From Mugil cephalus (lineage: Eukaryota > Chordata > Actinopteri > Mugiliformes > Mugilidae), in assembly GCF_022458985.1 (NCBI RefSeq), contig NC_061787.1:22391629-22455628 (forward strand): a stretch of 64,000 nucleotides of DNA, read 5' to 3'. Positions 1 to 10,878 of this stretch are shown here, one piece after another. Within the stretch, counting starts at the first letter, position 1. The number at the start of each line of letters is the position of its first letter. The notes under the pieces were generated by a model, which was not told where the DNA came from, ran no database searches, and saw nothing but the letters and a program-made list of their open reading frames with translations. Both the position numbers and the translations under genes were made by a program.

Positions 1-2916
1 AGATCCATGATTTTCCTGTTTTGCTACTTTGTTTTAATTTGCATTATTTTAGGTGTCTGCTGTGCCCAGGAGGTGATGGGAGGTGGTACGAGAAGTCCCA
101 GTCCTCCATCCTGAGTGCCACAGCGTTTATTCTTTTGTGGGTATCAATTCTGTTAGCGTTCATTGAGTTGTTTTTTTGTTAGTTTTAGTTAGGGAGGTAA
201 GTGTTTAGAGTGTTTAGTGATTTGTTTGGGTTTATTGGGTTATTGGATTAATTTCAAGGTGGAATAGTTTTGTTTGTTATTTTGGCCTTGGTCCACCCTG
301 AAGCAATCATTCACTTACATTTCATTTGTTTCACTTTTGTAAATAAATAACTTTCTTTATATTGTAACCCTTTGTATCTTGGTGGCTACTTGGGACCTGG
401 GGAAGATGTGGACCTAATCATGTTGTGTCTGAGACACCCCTAGATGGGGCATAACACTGGTATAATGCCAACCTCAAAGACTCCAAACAGATGGAACAGC
501 TCAAGCAGGATACCATCAGTGGCCTCCAGCAAATCAACAACACTGCACTGCCAGGGAAGCTGAAGCTTTGGTGCTTCCAGTTTAGACTGCTGCCCGTCTC
601 ATGTGACCAATTTCTATCTTTAAGGTTGGCCTGTCCCATGCCAAATGGTTGGAGCAATTGGTGAATGCCCAAGTGAGGAAGTGAGCTATCAAGATGTCTT
701 AGCAGCATAGGTTTGTATGGCAACAGAGCCCTATTTCTGCCAATCTCAAGTCTGGTTGAGGAGTACAAGTGTACTAAAGCTAGGCTTGAAATGACTCTCA
801 CAGAATCCCAGGATCATTTCGTCGGAGTTGCTGCTCCCACCCTAGCAACAGGGAGGAAATGGGAGAAAGACGCAGTGGTTGTCGCCCTGAAACACATATA
901 TATTGGATATATTCAGTCAAATATAACATGGCATAGGGGGCTTGGTTTGGGAGCAACAACACCCACTTAGAAGGCTACTCCAACTGAACCACCTTCCTGG
1001 ACACCACCACTGGCAATTGCAGTGACAATTGCAGTATGATAGTTTCATTTACTCCTCTCCCAAACCATCTGTCTTTGGCTAAGGTTTTGACGTTGCTATC
1101 TTCAAAGAATGCCCTTTGTCCTTGAGGTGTATAGGTGGACTGCTGAATCGTTCCCTGAGTTGGGACATGCATTTGTGGATTGGGTTGTTTGTTTTCCCTA
1201 ATGTACAAGTCTGTACATTGGGGTAATAATCAGTATGAGGAACGGCAGCAATATGATAATTCATAATATTTGTATTAAGTCTTGTTTTGTGTTTCTTACA
1301 AGATTTTATGAGACCCTGACGGTCCATAGGGAGGCGGGAAGGATGGGGGAGGGGGAATTCCATTGTTTTAATAAAAGCCCCCATGAACCCTTGCGTGAAT
1401 TATGGGTGCAACTTCTGGTATGAAACAGAAACAGCAATTGTTTACTAACTTCTATGAGTGAACCATGTGGAAACACCAGCTACCACAGCTCAAACATAAC
1501 AACATTACAACCCTGCTGCCTACTAATACATTGTAGAGAGGTGGGAGGATCACATGAATAAGTGGCCACCAGGAACATACAGCAGTATTTTTAGCTACTT
1601 TCTTAACTGTCACTCTTAAAAGGTCTGAAATATAGCTAAGCTAAACCTAGGGAAAACCCTGTACATAACAGCAGCTGCAATATTCAATTCAGATTAAGAT
1701 TAAAATACTGCATCTGTTCTCCAGTGGTTTGACATATCCCAACCACAAAGTAGGATGTAGGTGTTCCTCCAGGAACTTTTTGTCAATGAAATGAATTGTG
1801 CACATATGCTGTGTAACATCTGCAGTGATCTTTTTAAGTTAACTTTTTCAGACACATCCCTCTGTGTTCCTCATCCTTGGGTAGGTGGCGGAAACTGAAC
1901 CAATTCTTGCAACCACACATTAAGTCCATAGCGCATGTTCAAAACATTGCACTTTTAGCCACGAATTTAACTTTGTTTAGTTGTTAGTACAACAGCAAAC
2001 CGGTAGAAACAAAAAGGCACGTGCAAAATGTAAGTGTACTCACGAATCCTCACAGTCAGAGATGACGATGGGGGGAAAGGAGCAAATGGCAAGATGGAGT
2101 GTCAGCGGCAAGGGAATGGCGCGTGCAAGAACACGTGCGATGAACCACGCTCAAGTACAACAGCTACAGTTTTTCTCCCACGGTCCAGGGCTCTCCCGGT
2201 CCTCACTCCTCCCTCTTATGGCAAATGTCCGGTCCTGAATCACACAATTACTCTTGGTAACCAAGCCACAGGCTATTTCAGGGCGAAAAACCCACAGTAT
2301 TTCTTACATAAATTTGCTAGCTACAATGCAGAATAAACAGAGTGGAAGCCTACGAGGAGGCTAAGCTAAAGGCTAGCAGCAATTAGCGATTCAGCTCGGC
2401 TTTTACACATTACAAATAAACAACAGCACCTAGCACCTTAAAACACAGGAATTTACCTCTGGCAGCTTCCAGAGTTCACCCACATCCACCACAAGACGAC
2501 TCGCCGTCAGTCTTGGAAGTTAAGAGTGTTTCCAAGTTACCTTTACAGCTCACTGGCTATCCTGCTCGGACGCCAGGAAAAAAGCAGCCTCTGCTGGTGC
2601 TAACCTGTTGCGCACTTCGGTGACTCTAAGCACCTCCTACCTGAAACATGTGCGGACGGGATTGGATAAAGTCACATACAAAGATGAGAGAATAAAGAGA
2701 TGCTGCACTACTTCACAACAAACGTGGTCTCTTGACGTTTCTGCCGACAACCAAAATTGATTAGATTTTTAAACTACACCACCCCTTTTATCTCTGACTC
2801 TTTTAACTGCACATGAAAGTACAGTTTTTTAATATGTTATAATCAAACATTTTTAAAACATATTTACCTTCATGAACTATTATTTATTACAACACATACA
2901 TTTTGACCTCTGTATA
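1..2916. other. No supportable gene
   Basis: This stretch has only short, overlapping open frames with no recognisable domain, splice pattern or codon bias. AATAAA-like signals occur near 340-350. The 2,300-2,760 part is somewhat more GC-rich and reads like upstream gene or transposon sequence, but nothing specific can be named. Confidence 0.4.
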
Positions 2917-2940
2917 TGAATGAATGAATGAATGAATGAA
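2917..2940. repeat. (TGAA)6 microsatellite
   Basis: Six perfect TGAA units lie in AT-rich sequence. Confidence 0.95.
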
Positions 2941-3199
2941 TATAATAGCCACGGGGCTACATTAGCAAGGGTGTGTCAAGACTTTTTTGACAGGAGTGGG
3001 CCCAGTGAGCACTGTCTTATGCAGGGGTGGCATGGGGTGTGTGTGGACTCACGTATTCACACACGTATGCACACATGCATGCATGTGCACATTCTCAAGA
3101 AAAGTGATCGGGTGGCTCACATGCACAAGAACAGTGATCAGGTGGTCAATAATCATTGGTATGTACCCCCAGGTCCATTTTGTGTTGGCCAGCTTAAAC

Positions 3200-3960
3200 T
3201 ACAGTGGTGGAAAAAGGTGTTCGGACACCCCATGCATGAAATATTGCAGTAAGATTCACTCTTGGGTCTTCAAGTGCAATTTCTTTTAGTACAGTCACAG
3301 ACAAAACACTAAACAAATAACTTAAATTTGACTGGTTCCATAAAAATACATATGAATGTTTGATTTTGACATGATTATGATCATTTAAAGAAAGTCTCTC
3401 TTATCAAAATGTTATTATAAAACAACAGTTTTAACACTAATGGTGAAAGGAATTTCAAAATCTTGCCATTTAAGTTTCACTGTTAAAACACAAGGCACCG
3501 CGATTAATGTTGTGTTGCCGAAAGTGAAGTCATTGTAGTGGTTGGCCCAACCTGCAGGCACACTGAGCAACTGCATATACACTGACAGTGAGAGAGAAAG
3601 AGGAGCAGATTACAAAACTAATTAAATAAGGCATGTTTTGCATTGTTCCTGGATATTCACTGAATATTCACTGACCATCTGTTCTCCCATATTGGCTAGC
3701 TGCACTCAAACAGCAATCTTGAGTAGGAATTTGCATTTGTTTCAAAATGCAAAAAGAGAAATAGGAGCAAGAAACCAAAAATTCTGATCAGGCAATTTAT
3801 TGAAAACAACAATTTAACTTTAGCCCTTTTGTTTAGCCAGTTTGATTACCTGAGTCACTGTTGTTCTTCCAAAACAAACAAAAAACATGAAAAATTAGCT
3901 ATTTTCTTTAAAACTAATATTGAGTGGCTGGGGATTTTTTTTCTGATCAGTCTTGGGTAT
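3200..3960. mobile_element. Probable Tc1/mariner-like remnant
   Basis: The left edge (TACAGTGGTGGAAAAAGG followed by TTCGGACACC) resembles terminal sequences of fish Tc1/mariner elements, and the following sequence resembles non-coding interior. No transposase frame and no clear opposite terminus were found, so the right boundary and the class are tentative. Confidence 0.35.
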
Positions 3961-3993
3961 AACCAAAATTATCTAAAATAATGACTTATCTGC

Positions 3994-4012
3994 ATTATTA
4001 TTATTATTATTA

Positions 4013-4052
<40 letters not shown>
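3994..4052. repeat. (ATT)n microsatellite
   Basis: About 59 bp of ATT repeats with one interruption (ATC). Confidence 0.95.
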
Positions 4053-4057
<5 letters not shown>

Positions 4058-4194
4058 ATTGCTTTATTAACACCAACCGGTGGGTGGGCAAATGCAGCAT
4101 ACTGTGTGCAATGGCAGGCCTACTACCAGTAACAGTTTGAGTGGTTGCTGCGGAGATAGGCAGAAGTACCTATAAAGAGTAAATATGTAAAATT

Positions 4195-5040
4195 GCAGAT
4201 TCAGTACAGGAAGTTGGCTCTCATCTCCCTTGTGATGAAAACCATGGAGAGGATCATTAAACAGCACATCATCACATCTGTGGGAACTTATCTGCAGCTT
4301 CTATGAGAAACGAAGCAGGACTTCTCAGTGTCTTTTCAGGGTTTTTACTGACGAAAAACACGTTCACAGTACATCACAACGGCTACAAACACCTTCACAG
4401 TACATCACAATGGCTACAAACTAACTCACAAACAAACTGATCTTCTTCTAAACATTTTCTCCACTGACTGTTTTTCTTCGTCAACCCTTCGAACTCTTTC
4501 TCAACTGACATTGAAACAATGAAACAATGAAATGCCACTAATCATGTAACACTCACATAATCATGTAACACTACATATCAGTAAATGAATTCTGTATATA
4601 AGTAATCTTACTTTTAACTGTATTTTTAATACCATCTGGATATAAATCATGAAATATAATCAATGAGAAAATAAAGAATGATTTATGAATACTAATGAAC
4701 TTAGATTACTAAATAATGATAATAATGAATTAAGGATACAACATCTATCCCCTGATAGACCCATTCCAGTTCACAGGAATGTCTACACAGGAAAATGTGT
4801 CAATGACGCAAAGACATTCATCACGGATAGCACCTCAAGTATCTGGAGCACCCTGATTGCTCAGCCAGACTACTATTAGCTGATTTCTCCTCAGCATTCA
4901 ACACCCTGCAGCAGCACATCCTGGGAAGAAAATATTCCTCTCACTTTCATCCTGTACGCCAATTACTGCAGATCCATGCAGCCCAACTGTCATCTGGTCA
5001 AGTACGCTGACGACACAGTTCTCCTGTCTCTGGATTTCGT
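4195..5040 (+). pseudogene. Decayed Rex1/Babar-like LINE reverse transcriptase
   Basis: Disconnected plus-strand segments read like the reverse transcriptase of a fish non-LTR retrotransposon. Around 4,210-4,290 the translation resembles the motif LVMKTMERIIKQHI, around 4,880-4,920 it gives DFSSAFNTLQQHIL (palm motif A region), and around 4,985-5,035 it gives KYADDTVLLSL, the YADD catalytic box. The segments are in different frames, and about 400 bp of unrelated AT-rich sequence (about 4,300-4,740) separates the first two. The element is dead and truncated. Family assignment is from motif style only. A related fragment lies at about 40.2 kb. Confidence 0.7.
4361..4422. repeat. 31-bp tandem duplication
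   Basis: Two adjacent 31-bp units (4361-4391 and 4392-4422) differ at only a few bases and share TTCACAGTACATCACAA. Confidence 0.85.
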
Positions 5041-5065
5041 CTTTACTTGGAACTCCTGAGTGTAT

Positions 5066-5323
5066 CTGCTGACAAATATTTCAACTGATGAGTTTAGCCC
5101 CTTTCATGTCGAGTGAAAAACAAAACAACCAACCCGGGATTTTATAGGCACATTTTAGATGTGAACTGTGTCGCCTGGGTTTTTCGATGTGAGCCTGCTG
5201 ACAAATATTTCAATTGATGAGTTTAGCCCCTTTCATGTGGAGTGAAAAACAAAACAACCAACCCGGGATTTTATAGGCACATTTTAGATGTGAACTGTGT
5301 CGCCTGGGTTTTTCGATGTGAGC
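5066..5323. repeat. 129-bp tandem duplication
   Basis: Two head-to-tail 129-bp copies (5066-5194 and 5195-5323) differ at about two positions seen by eye (for example AACTGATG versus AATTGATG). The unit includes AACCCGGGATTTTATAGG and GGTTTTTCGATGTGA, which resemble parts of the dispersed hAT-like repeat found near 23.4, 44.1 and 58.6 kb. Confidence 0.9.
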
Positions 5324-6530
5324 CTGTTAGACTGTAGAGGCTCCAGCACAAAATCAGAGCAAAAACTTCAGCCCAACTGCAAGGGCAGAGTTACCAGCAA
5401 GTTCATTCTCCAAGTTCAGGGGGAAATTATCACATCCATCGTAGACAGCTGAACATAGTGCCTGGGGAAGTGGTTCAATGCGTGACTGACAGATGGTTGG
5501 CTGTAGAAAACATTCAAATCTTTACTTCCCAACAACTTTACGATGTGCCTGCACCAGCACATCCTTCTGTCCAGCCTTGGTTGTTCACTCTGCCCAGTCT
5601 TGATGGCCTGCAATTGTCCACTCCTAGCTCGTCTGAGCTATATCCCCTGTGAAAATATGTAAGAACGGCACAGTAAACAATGGTGCTTTCTCACCTCACT
5701 AGTGATGATGAGCGTGGTAGTTTAGGAAATGCGATGGTGAAGAGCAGAGGTGTGAATGAGGGTGACATAGAGGTAGGGGCAGGTTTGGCATCTGTTGGTG
5801 AGAACCTGTAAGTTCAAGTGATTATATTTGCATGTACATGCCAATACTGCTTCTCACTCACCGCCACCCCTTTTATTTATTACTGTAGTAACATTCCTCT
5901 TGATCCTGCTCTTGGATGGTGGGTTGATTCATGCCGAGAATCATCCTCAATCAACTCACACCGGTCTCCTATTGTACTGCTGTAACATTGCTCTCGATCC
6001 TTTTCTTGCCCAACAACAATGACAAGTATTTTAATGTAATGGTATACACAAACTCTGCACACACCTAGAGCAGTCTCAGGTTGATGTTGTATGGTCCTCT
6101 GGCCTTGCTGATGCGAGTCGTGATTGGTTTAGCTGCTATCTCAACTGGCTAGTCTTGATGAGTGCGGGAGTTGGGAAATGTGAAGTTGAGGAGCCGAGGT
6201 GTGAATGAGGATGTTAGAGGAGGTGGGGGCAGATTCAGACTCTTTTGGTGACTCCCTTTCTTCCCTCCTCGGATCCTAGGGGTGTATTCATGCCGAGACT
6301 CATCCTTACTCACCTCACACCTGTCTCCTATTGTACTGCTGTAATATTGCTTTTGATCCTGTTCTTGCACAACAACAACGACAAATATTTTAATGTAATG
6401 GTCTACACAAAATCTGCACACACCAGGAGCAGTCCTGGATTGATGTTGTATTGTCCTCTGGCCTTGCTGATCCGGGTCCCGGTGGGTCTACCTGCTTTCT
6501 CAACTGGCTAGTCATGATGATGACGATGAT

Positions 6531-6561
6531 GCAGCTATGCTCACCACTATACCACCAACGC
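6531..6561 (-). pseudogene. 5' half of a tRNA-Gly
   Basis: On the minus strand this 31-bp stretch equals the acceptor 5' strand, D arm and start of the anticodon stem of the tRNA-Gly at 9470-9541, but the anticodon loop and 3' half are missing. It carries the standard G at position 9, unlike the full copies in the palindrome arms. Confidence 0.8.
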
Positions 6562-6987
6562 TACAGACAGGTGATCTTTGGACAAATCAGCGCACCTCGC
6601 CATGTTGAGAGCACGGGCTCGAAGTTCTGATCTTGGTCAAAAGGTCTGTGCATTTCTATCAGCTGTTGAGATGTACTAGATTCCACCTGTTTGTATACAG
6701 CACTAATTGCTGGCCTACTAAACTTTGTCACAAGGGCAGTAGCCAAGGTGTCAACAGGAGCACTGGAGGAAAAGGTTGTTCTTCCACAACAGCAACAAGT
6801 CTTAGAAAGAAATGTGCCGCTGAAGCTCTGTGCACACCTTGAGCAAGCTTGGGACAACATTGCCTGGTCATCAAACACTGGTTGTTCACTCTCCCCTGCC
6901 CTCTGCCCTGCCCTTGCCCCTGTCCAGCTTTTATGGCCTGCAATTGTCCACTCGTAGCTGAATCAACAGTTCTCCAACCTGACTATG

Positions 6988-6991
6988 ATAC
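6988..6991 (+). other. Paralogous empty site of the ERV insertion
   Basis: The tetranucleotide ATAC here sits in CTATGATACTGTTTAAATTC. The same context is found split around the ERV: it ends in ATAC at 10371-10374 and resumes with ATACTGCTTAAATTC at 17843. This block is therefore an uninterrupted paralogue of the integration site. Confidence 0.9.
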
Positions 6992-8168
6992 TGTTTAAAT
7001 TCAGTCATCAGAGCCGCTAACTCACCTGTTAAAAGGCAATTTCACCTAGTTACCCCCTTTCCTTTCTCTGATCATTCTGATCACTTTCATGCCAGTAATG
7101 TTCCAGACACACCCCTCGTCCCTCCTCTCAGTGCGAGGAAGAGATTGCTACAGCTATGGACAAAGAAGACACAGTTGGTCGTCAATTGTAGCTTGGGTCT
7201 CCTGAGAGTATGCGGGTGTAGACAAACATTACAAACGATGAGACAGCAGTCTTGGGCTGATGTTGCATGGTCCACAGTAGGATTGATGTCAGCAAAGAGC
7301 CGTAGGAAGGTTACTGGTTTGCATTCGGTTTGTGTACACCACTAATTGCTAGCCCACTAAATTGTGTCACTTGCAGTGGGAAGACGCAGTGTAAATGGGA
7401 ACATTAGAGGAAGGGGTTGGCCTTTGTTGGTGAGTACCATTGATTCTTTTCACTGATCATTTTCAGCTTTTCATGCCATTAATGCTCCTACCTCACCTCA
7501 CAGACATCTCATGTTGTACTGTAGTGACATTCCTCTCCATCCTGTTCTTGCACAAAAACGACAAGTATTACACTTAAACTTACTTTAGTGTAATGTTCCA
7601 CACAAGCTCTGCACACACCTGCAGCAGTCCTGGGTTGATGTTGTATTGTCCGCTGGCCTTGCTGATCCGGGTCCCGGTGGGTCTACCTGCTTTCTCAACC
7701 GGGTAGTCATGATGAGCGTGGTAGTTTTGGAAATGCAGAGGTGAGGAGCCAAGGTGTGAATGAGGATGTTAGAGGAGGTGGGAGCAGCTTCAGACTCTGT
7801 TGGTGACTCCCTTTCTTCCCTCCTCGGATCCTAGGGGTGTATTCATGCCGAGACTCATCCTTACTCACCCCACACCCCACTCATGTTGTACTGCAGGACC
7901 TGTTTTCTTCAACAATAACAAGTCTCAGAAAGCGCTCTGCCACAGAAGCTCTGTTCTCTGGCCTTGCTGATCTGGCTCTTGATGGGTTTAGCAGTTGTCT
8001 CACCTGGCTTTTCATGATAAGAATTTTAGTTTTTTCGAAATGCGGAGGAGGGGTGGTCCATCTCCCAGATTATGGTCCTTCATTGCCCTGCATTTTGCTT
8101 TAAAGCAAATAAAAACTTGAAAAGTCCCCATCCCGAGCTGTAAAAGGACAGCGATCGGCCTGCTTTCG

Positions 8169-8297
8169 AAGTCCTAACACATCCTAACAAGGTCCTAACA
8201 GGTCCGAACCAAGTCCGAACAGTTCCTAAAAAAGGTCCTAACAGGTCCTAACCAAGTCCGAACAAGTCCGAACAAAGTCCTAACACGTCCTAACAAC
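8169..8297. repeat. 10-12-bp tandem array, GTCC(T/G)AAC core
   Basis: About twelve consecutive units of 10-12 bp with core GTCCTAAC or GTCCGAAC, average period about 10.5 bp. No open frame depends on it. Confidence 0.85.
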
Positions 8298-8716
8298 CGG
8301 GGCAAAGAGCCCAGCCAGCTGTCAGTCACCGGGGTAAAGCATCCAATCAGGAGTTAGCGTTTTTTCGCACCGCACTTTGATTGATGAATAGCGTTTCTGG
8401 CCTTTTCTCATTAACTCAGAGGGCAGCTTTTACATCCAGCCAATCAGGCAATATCCAGCCTGACTATTTGGATGAGGGGACCTTCTAAACCCTTCTCTGG
8501 TAGACTAATCCATACGTATTCTCTGTGTTTTATTCTTACAAACAGTACTACTGTTGAAACATGCTCTCACAGCCACGAGATGTCTCATAAGACATGCAGA
8601 AATTTGGTTAAGAGGTTTTCTGCTCACCTTTTACTTAGTTGCAGCCGCTGACTGTAAGAGATGCTCCTCCAGTGTAACTACATTCCTTTCCTGGTATCCC
8701 GGACGAGCCCCCAATT

Positions 8717-9199
8717 TGTGAAGGAGGAATCTTTTCCTCTCCTTCAGCCCAGGATCTTTATACCGTTTGGAAAGGGTAGTTCACCTACGCACAAATCACG
8801 CGACAATTTCTCACGTTTTTGGATATTTATTTTGGTACACAGAGAATAGATATTGATTCAGCGCTGAGCCTTCGGTCAGTTCACCTTAGGGGTAAAAAGA
8901 ACCAAAAGCCCCACTTGAGGGACGTACAGTGATCTTATTCTACCTAGACCCCGCCCGTAAGATAATGGGGAGGAGTACTGCCTCTCATGTGTCAGTGAGT
9001 TTCTATGTGCAGCCGATTGGCTTTATCTGGTCTCCAGCGTGTGAGATATTTGGGTGTAATGTGTCCTAGTCTGTGAGCAAGCTGTAGCGAAGCGAAAGAC
9101 AACGATTGATATGGTTAGATAGCATAAGTAACATTCTACTTGATTATTCCCAAGTTGATACACAGGCTGAAGGCCTTATTAACCCCTTTAAACCCAACA
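8717..9199 (-). mobile_element. Inverted copy of the ERV LTR
   Basis: A 483-bp LTR in minus orientation with terminal TG...CA and the tRNA-Pro primer-site sequence beside it on the leader side. It shares with the 5' LTR sites where the 3' LTR differs (CAAGTAGAAT versus CAAGTGGAAT; CTATCTAACC versus CTATCACACC). It was therefore created by inverted duplication of the 5' end of the resident ERV, not by a separate integration. Confidence 0.9.
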
Positions 9200-9469
9200 G
9201 TATCATAGTCAGGTTGGAGAACTGTTGATTCAGCTATGAGTGGACAATTGCAGGCCATGAAAGCTGGACAGGGGCAAGGGCAGGGCAGAGGGCAGGGGAG
9301 AGTGAACAACTAGTGTTTGATGACCAGGCAACGTTGTCCCAAGCTTGCTCAAGGTGTGCACAGAGCTTCAGTGGCACATTTCTTTCTAAGAACAAAAGAT
9401 CAGAACTTCAAGCCCATGCTCTCAACATTGCGAGGTGCGCTGATTTTGACCAAAGTTCACCTGTCTGTA

Positions 9470-9541
9470 GCGTTGGTTGTATAGTGGTGAGCATAGCTGC
9501 CTTCCAAGCAGTTGACCCGGATTCGATTCCCGGCCAACGCA
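9470..9541 (+). tRNA. tRNA-Gly(TCC), probably impaired
   Basis: A 72-nt cloverleaf with acceptor GCGTTGG/CCAACGC plus discriminator A, anticodon loop CTTCCAA (anticodon TCC) and T arm around TTCGATT. Compared with the usual vertebrate tRNA-Gly(TCC), position 9 is T instead of G and the last base of the 5' T stem is A instead of G. The second change breaks the conserved 53-61 pair and alters the B box (GATTCGATTCC). It may be a weakly transcribed gene or a pseudogene. Confidence 0.75.
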
Positions 9542-9755
9542 GTGTTGTTTTGTTTAGCCTAAAGGACTGTAAAGACGAGCAATGACAAAGTGGATTAAGT
9601 TTGCAATTAGTGCTGTACACGCACAAATAGACTGAACAGCAACGAGGTGTGACGCCGCCGTTAGTACTTTGAACGTGTACAGTACTGTTTTTGCATATAT
9701 ACTCAAAAATCTGTTTGAGGGTGCATTTGACCACTGGACCTCAAAACAGCCACTC

Positions 9756-9840
9756 GTTGTCGGCAGGATTCGAACCTGCGCGGGGACACCCCAATGGATT
9801 TCTAGTCAATCGCCTTGGCCACTTGGCCACTTGGCCGTGG
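9756..9840 (-). pseudogene. tRNA-Ser(AGA)-like pseudogene at palindrome centre
   Basis: Read on the minus strand, the anticodon arm (loop CTAGAAA, anticodon AGA), long variable arm (GGGGTGTCCCC) and T arm (GGTTCGAATCC) match a vertebrate tRNA-Ser(AGA). The 5' part is damaged: the GGCCAAGT block of the D arm is duplicated and the acceptor 5' strand no longer pairs with the 3' strand. It lies entirely in the spacer between the arms. Confidence 0.75.
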
Positions 9841-10032
9841 TGGTTAAATGCACCCTCAAACAGATTTTTGAGTATATATGCAAAAACAGTACTGTACACG
9901 TTCAAAGTACTAATGGCGGCGTCACACCTCGTTGCTGTTCAGTCTATTTGTGCGTGTACAGCACTAATTGCAAACTTAATCCACTTTGTCATTGCTCGTC
10001 TTTACAGTCCTTTAGGCTAAACAAAACAACAC

Positions 10033-10104
10033 TGCGTTGGCCGGGAATCGAATCCGGGTCAACTGCTTGGAAGGCAGCTATGCTCACCACTATACAACCA
10101 ACGC
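10033..10104 (-). tRNA. tRNA-Gly(TCC), mirror copy
   Basis: Reverse-complement twin of 9470-9541 with the same anticodon (TCC) and the same T-stem change, as expected if both came from one inverted duplication. The shared defect shows the change preceded the duplication. Same uncertainty about function. Confidence 0.75.
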
Positions 10105-10370
10105 TACAGACAGGTGAACTTTGGTCAAAATCAGCGCACCTCGCAATGTTGAGAGCATGGGCTTGAAGTTCTGATCTTTTGTTCTTAGAAAGAAATGTGC
10201 CACTGAAGCTCTGTGCACACCTTGAGCAAGCTTGGGACAACGTTGCCTGGTCATCAAACACTAGTTGTTCACTCTCCCCTGCCCTCTGCCCTGCCCTTGC
10301 CCCTGTCCAGCTTTCATGGCCTGCAATTGTCCACTCATAGCTGAATCAACAGTTCTCCAACCTGACTATG

Positions 10371-10374
10371 ATAC
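10371..10374 (+). repeat. ERV target-site duplication, left
   Basis: ATAC directly precedes the TG of the 5' LTR and recurs at 17843-17846 directly after the CA of the 3' LTR. Confidence 0.9.
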
Positions 10375-10857
10375 TGTTGGGTTTAAAGGGGTTAATAAGG
10401 CCTTCAGCCTGTGTATCAACTTGGGAATAATCAAGTAGAATGTTACTTATGCTATCTAACCATATCAATCGTTGTCTTTCGCTTCGCTACAGCTTGCTCA
10501 CAGACTAGGACACATTACACCCAAATATCTCACACGCTGGAGACCAGATAAAGCCAATCGGCTGCACATAGAAACTCACTGACACATGAGAGGCAGTACT
10601 CCTCCCCATTATCTTACGGGCGGGGTCTAGGTAGAATAAGATCACTGTACGTCCCTCAAGTGGGGCTTTTGGTTCTTTTTACCCCTAAGGTGAACTGACC
10701 GAAGGCTCAGCGCTGAATCAACATCTATTCTCTGTGTACCAAAATAAATATCCAAAAACGTGAGAAATTGTCGCGTGATTTGTGCGTAGGTGAACAACCC
10801 TTTCCAAACGGTATAAAGATCCTGGGCTGAAGGAGAGGAAAAGATTCCTCCTTCACA
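10375..10857 (+). repeat. ERV 5' LTR
   Basis: Starts TGTTGGGTTTAAAGGGG and ends CCTCCTTCACA. It contains AATAAA (near 10,744) and a GTATAAAG TATA-like box (near 10,810). It matches 17360-17842. Confidence 0.93.
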
Positions 10858-10860
10858 AAT

Positions 10861-10878
10861 TGGGGGCTCGTCCGGGAT
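10861..10878 (+). promoter_or_regulatory. Primer binding site for tRNA-Pro
   Basis: TGGGGGCTCGTCCGGGAT lies 3 bp downstream of the 5' LTR and is the classic 18-nt site complementary to the 3' end of tRNA-Pro used by many gammaretrovirus-like elements. Confidence 0.95.

Larger units (their letters stand above)
5340..8105. repeat. Cluster of diverged repeat units
   Basis: Several related blocks recur here: about 5,700-6,160, 6,160-6,520, 7,440-7,720 and 7,700-8,000. They share CCTCGGATCCTAGGGGTGT, CTCTGGCCTTGCTGAT and GTCATGATGAGCG-like phrases, with indels between copies. The 6,531-7,441 block also matches both flanks of the ERV (10,080-10,374 and 17,843-18,291). No conserved protein frame runs through the copies, so the many short open frames here are not called as genes. 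The nature of the unit is unknown. Confidence 0.7.
8394..9733 (+). repeat. Palindrome left arm
   Basis: This 1,340-bp arm is the reverse complement of 9841-11180. At every checkpoint paired coordinates sum to 19,574, which means no net insertion or deletion between the arms. Differences seen by eye are few (for example near 8,790, 8,858 and 9,730). From outside to centre the arm holds part of the ERV leader, the primer site, an LTR in minus orientation, the ERV's left flank and a tRNA-Gly-like sequence. Left of 8394 the match stops abruptly. Confidence 0.95.

Noticed and set aside
8169-8297. CRISPR-like array
   Set aside because: Units are 10-12 bp with no unique spacers, and the sequence is from a vertebrate.
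8661-8849. 62-codon frame repeated at 10725-10913
   Set aside because: It is the same antisense reading of LTR and primer-site sequence in both arms; it includes the reverse complement of the primer binding site.
9669-10166. 165-codon plus-strand frame through the palindrome centre
   Set aside because: It is formed by the inverted tRNA-bearing arms and the tRNA-Ser-like spacer; its mirror frame exists on the other strand.
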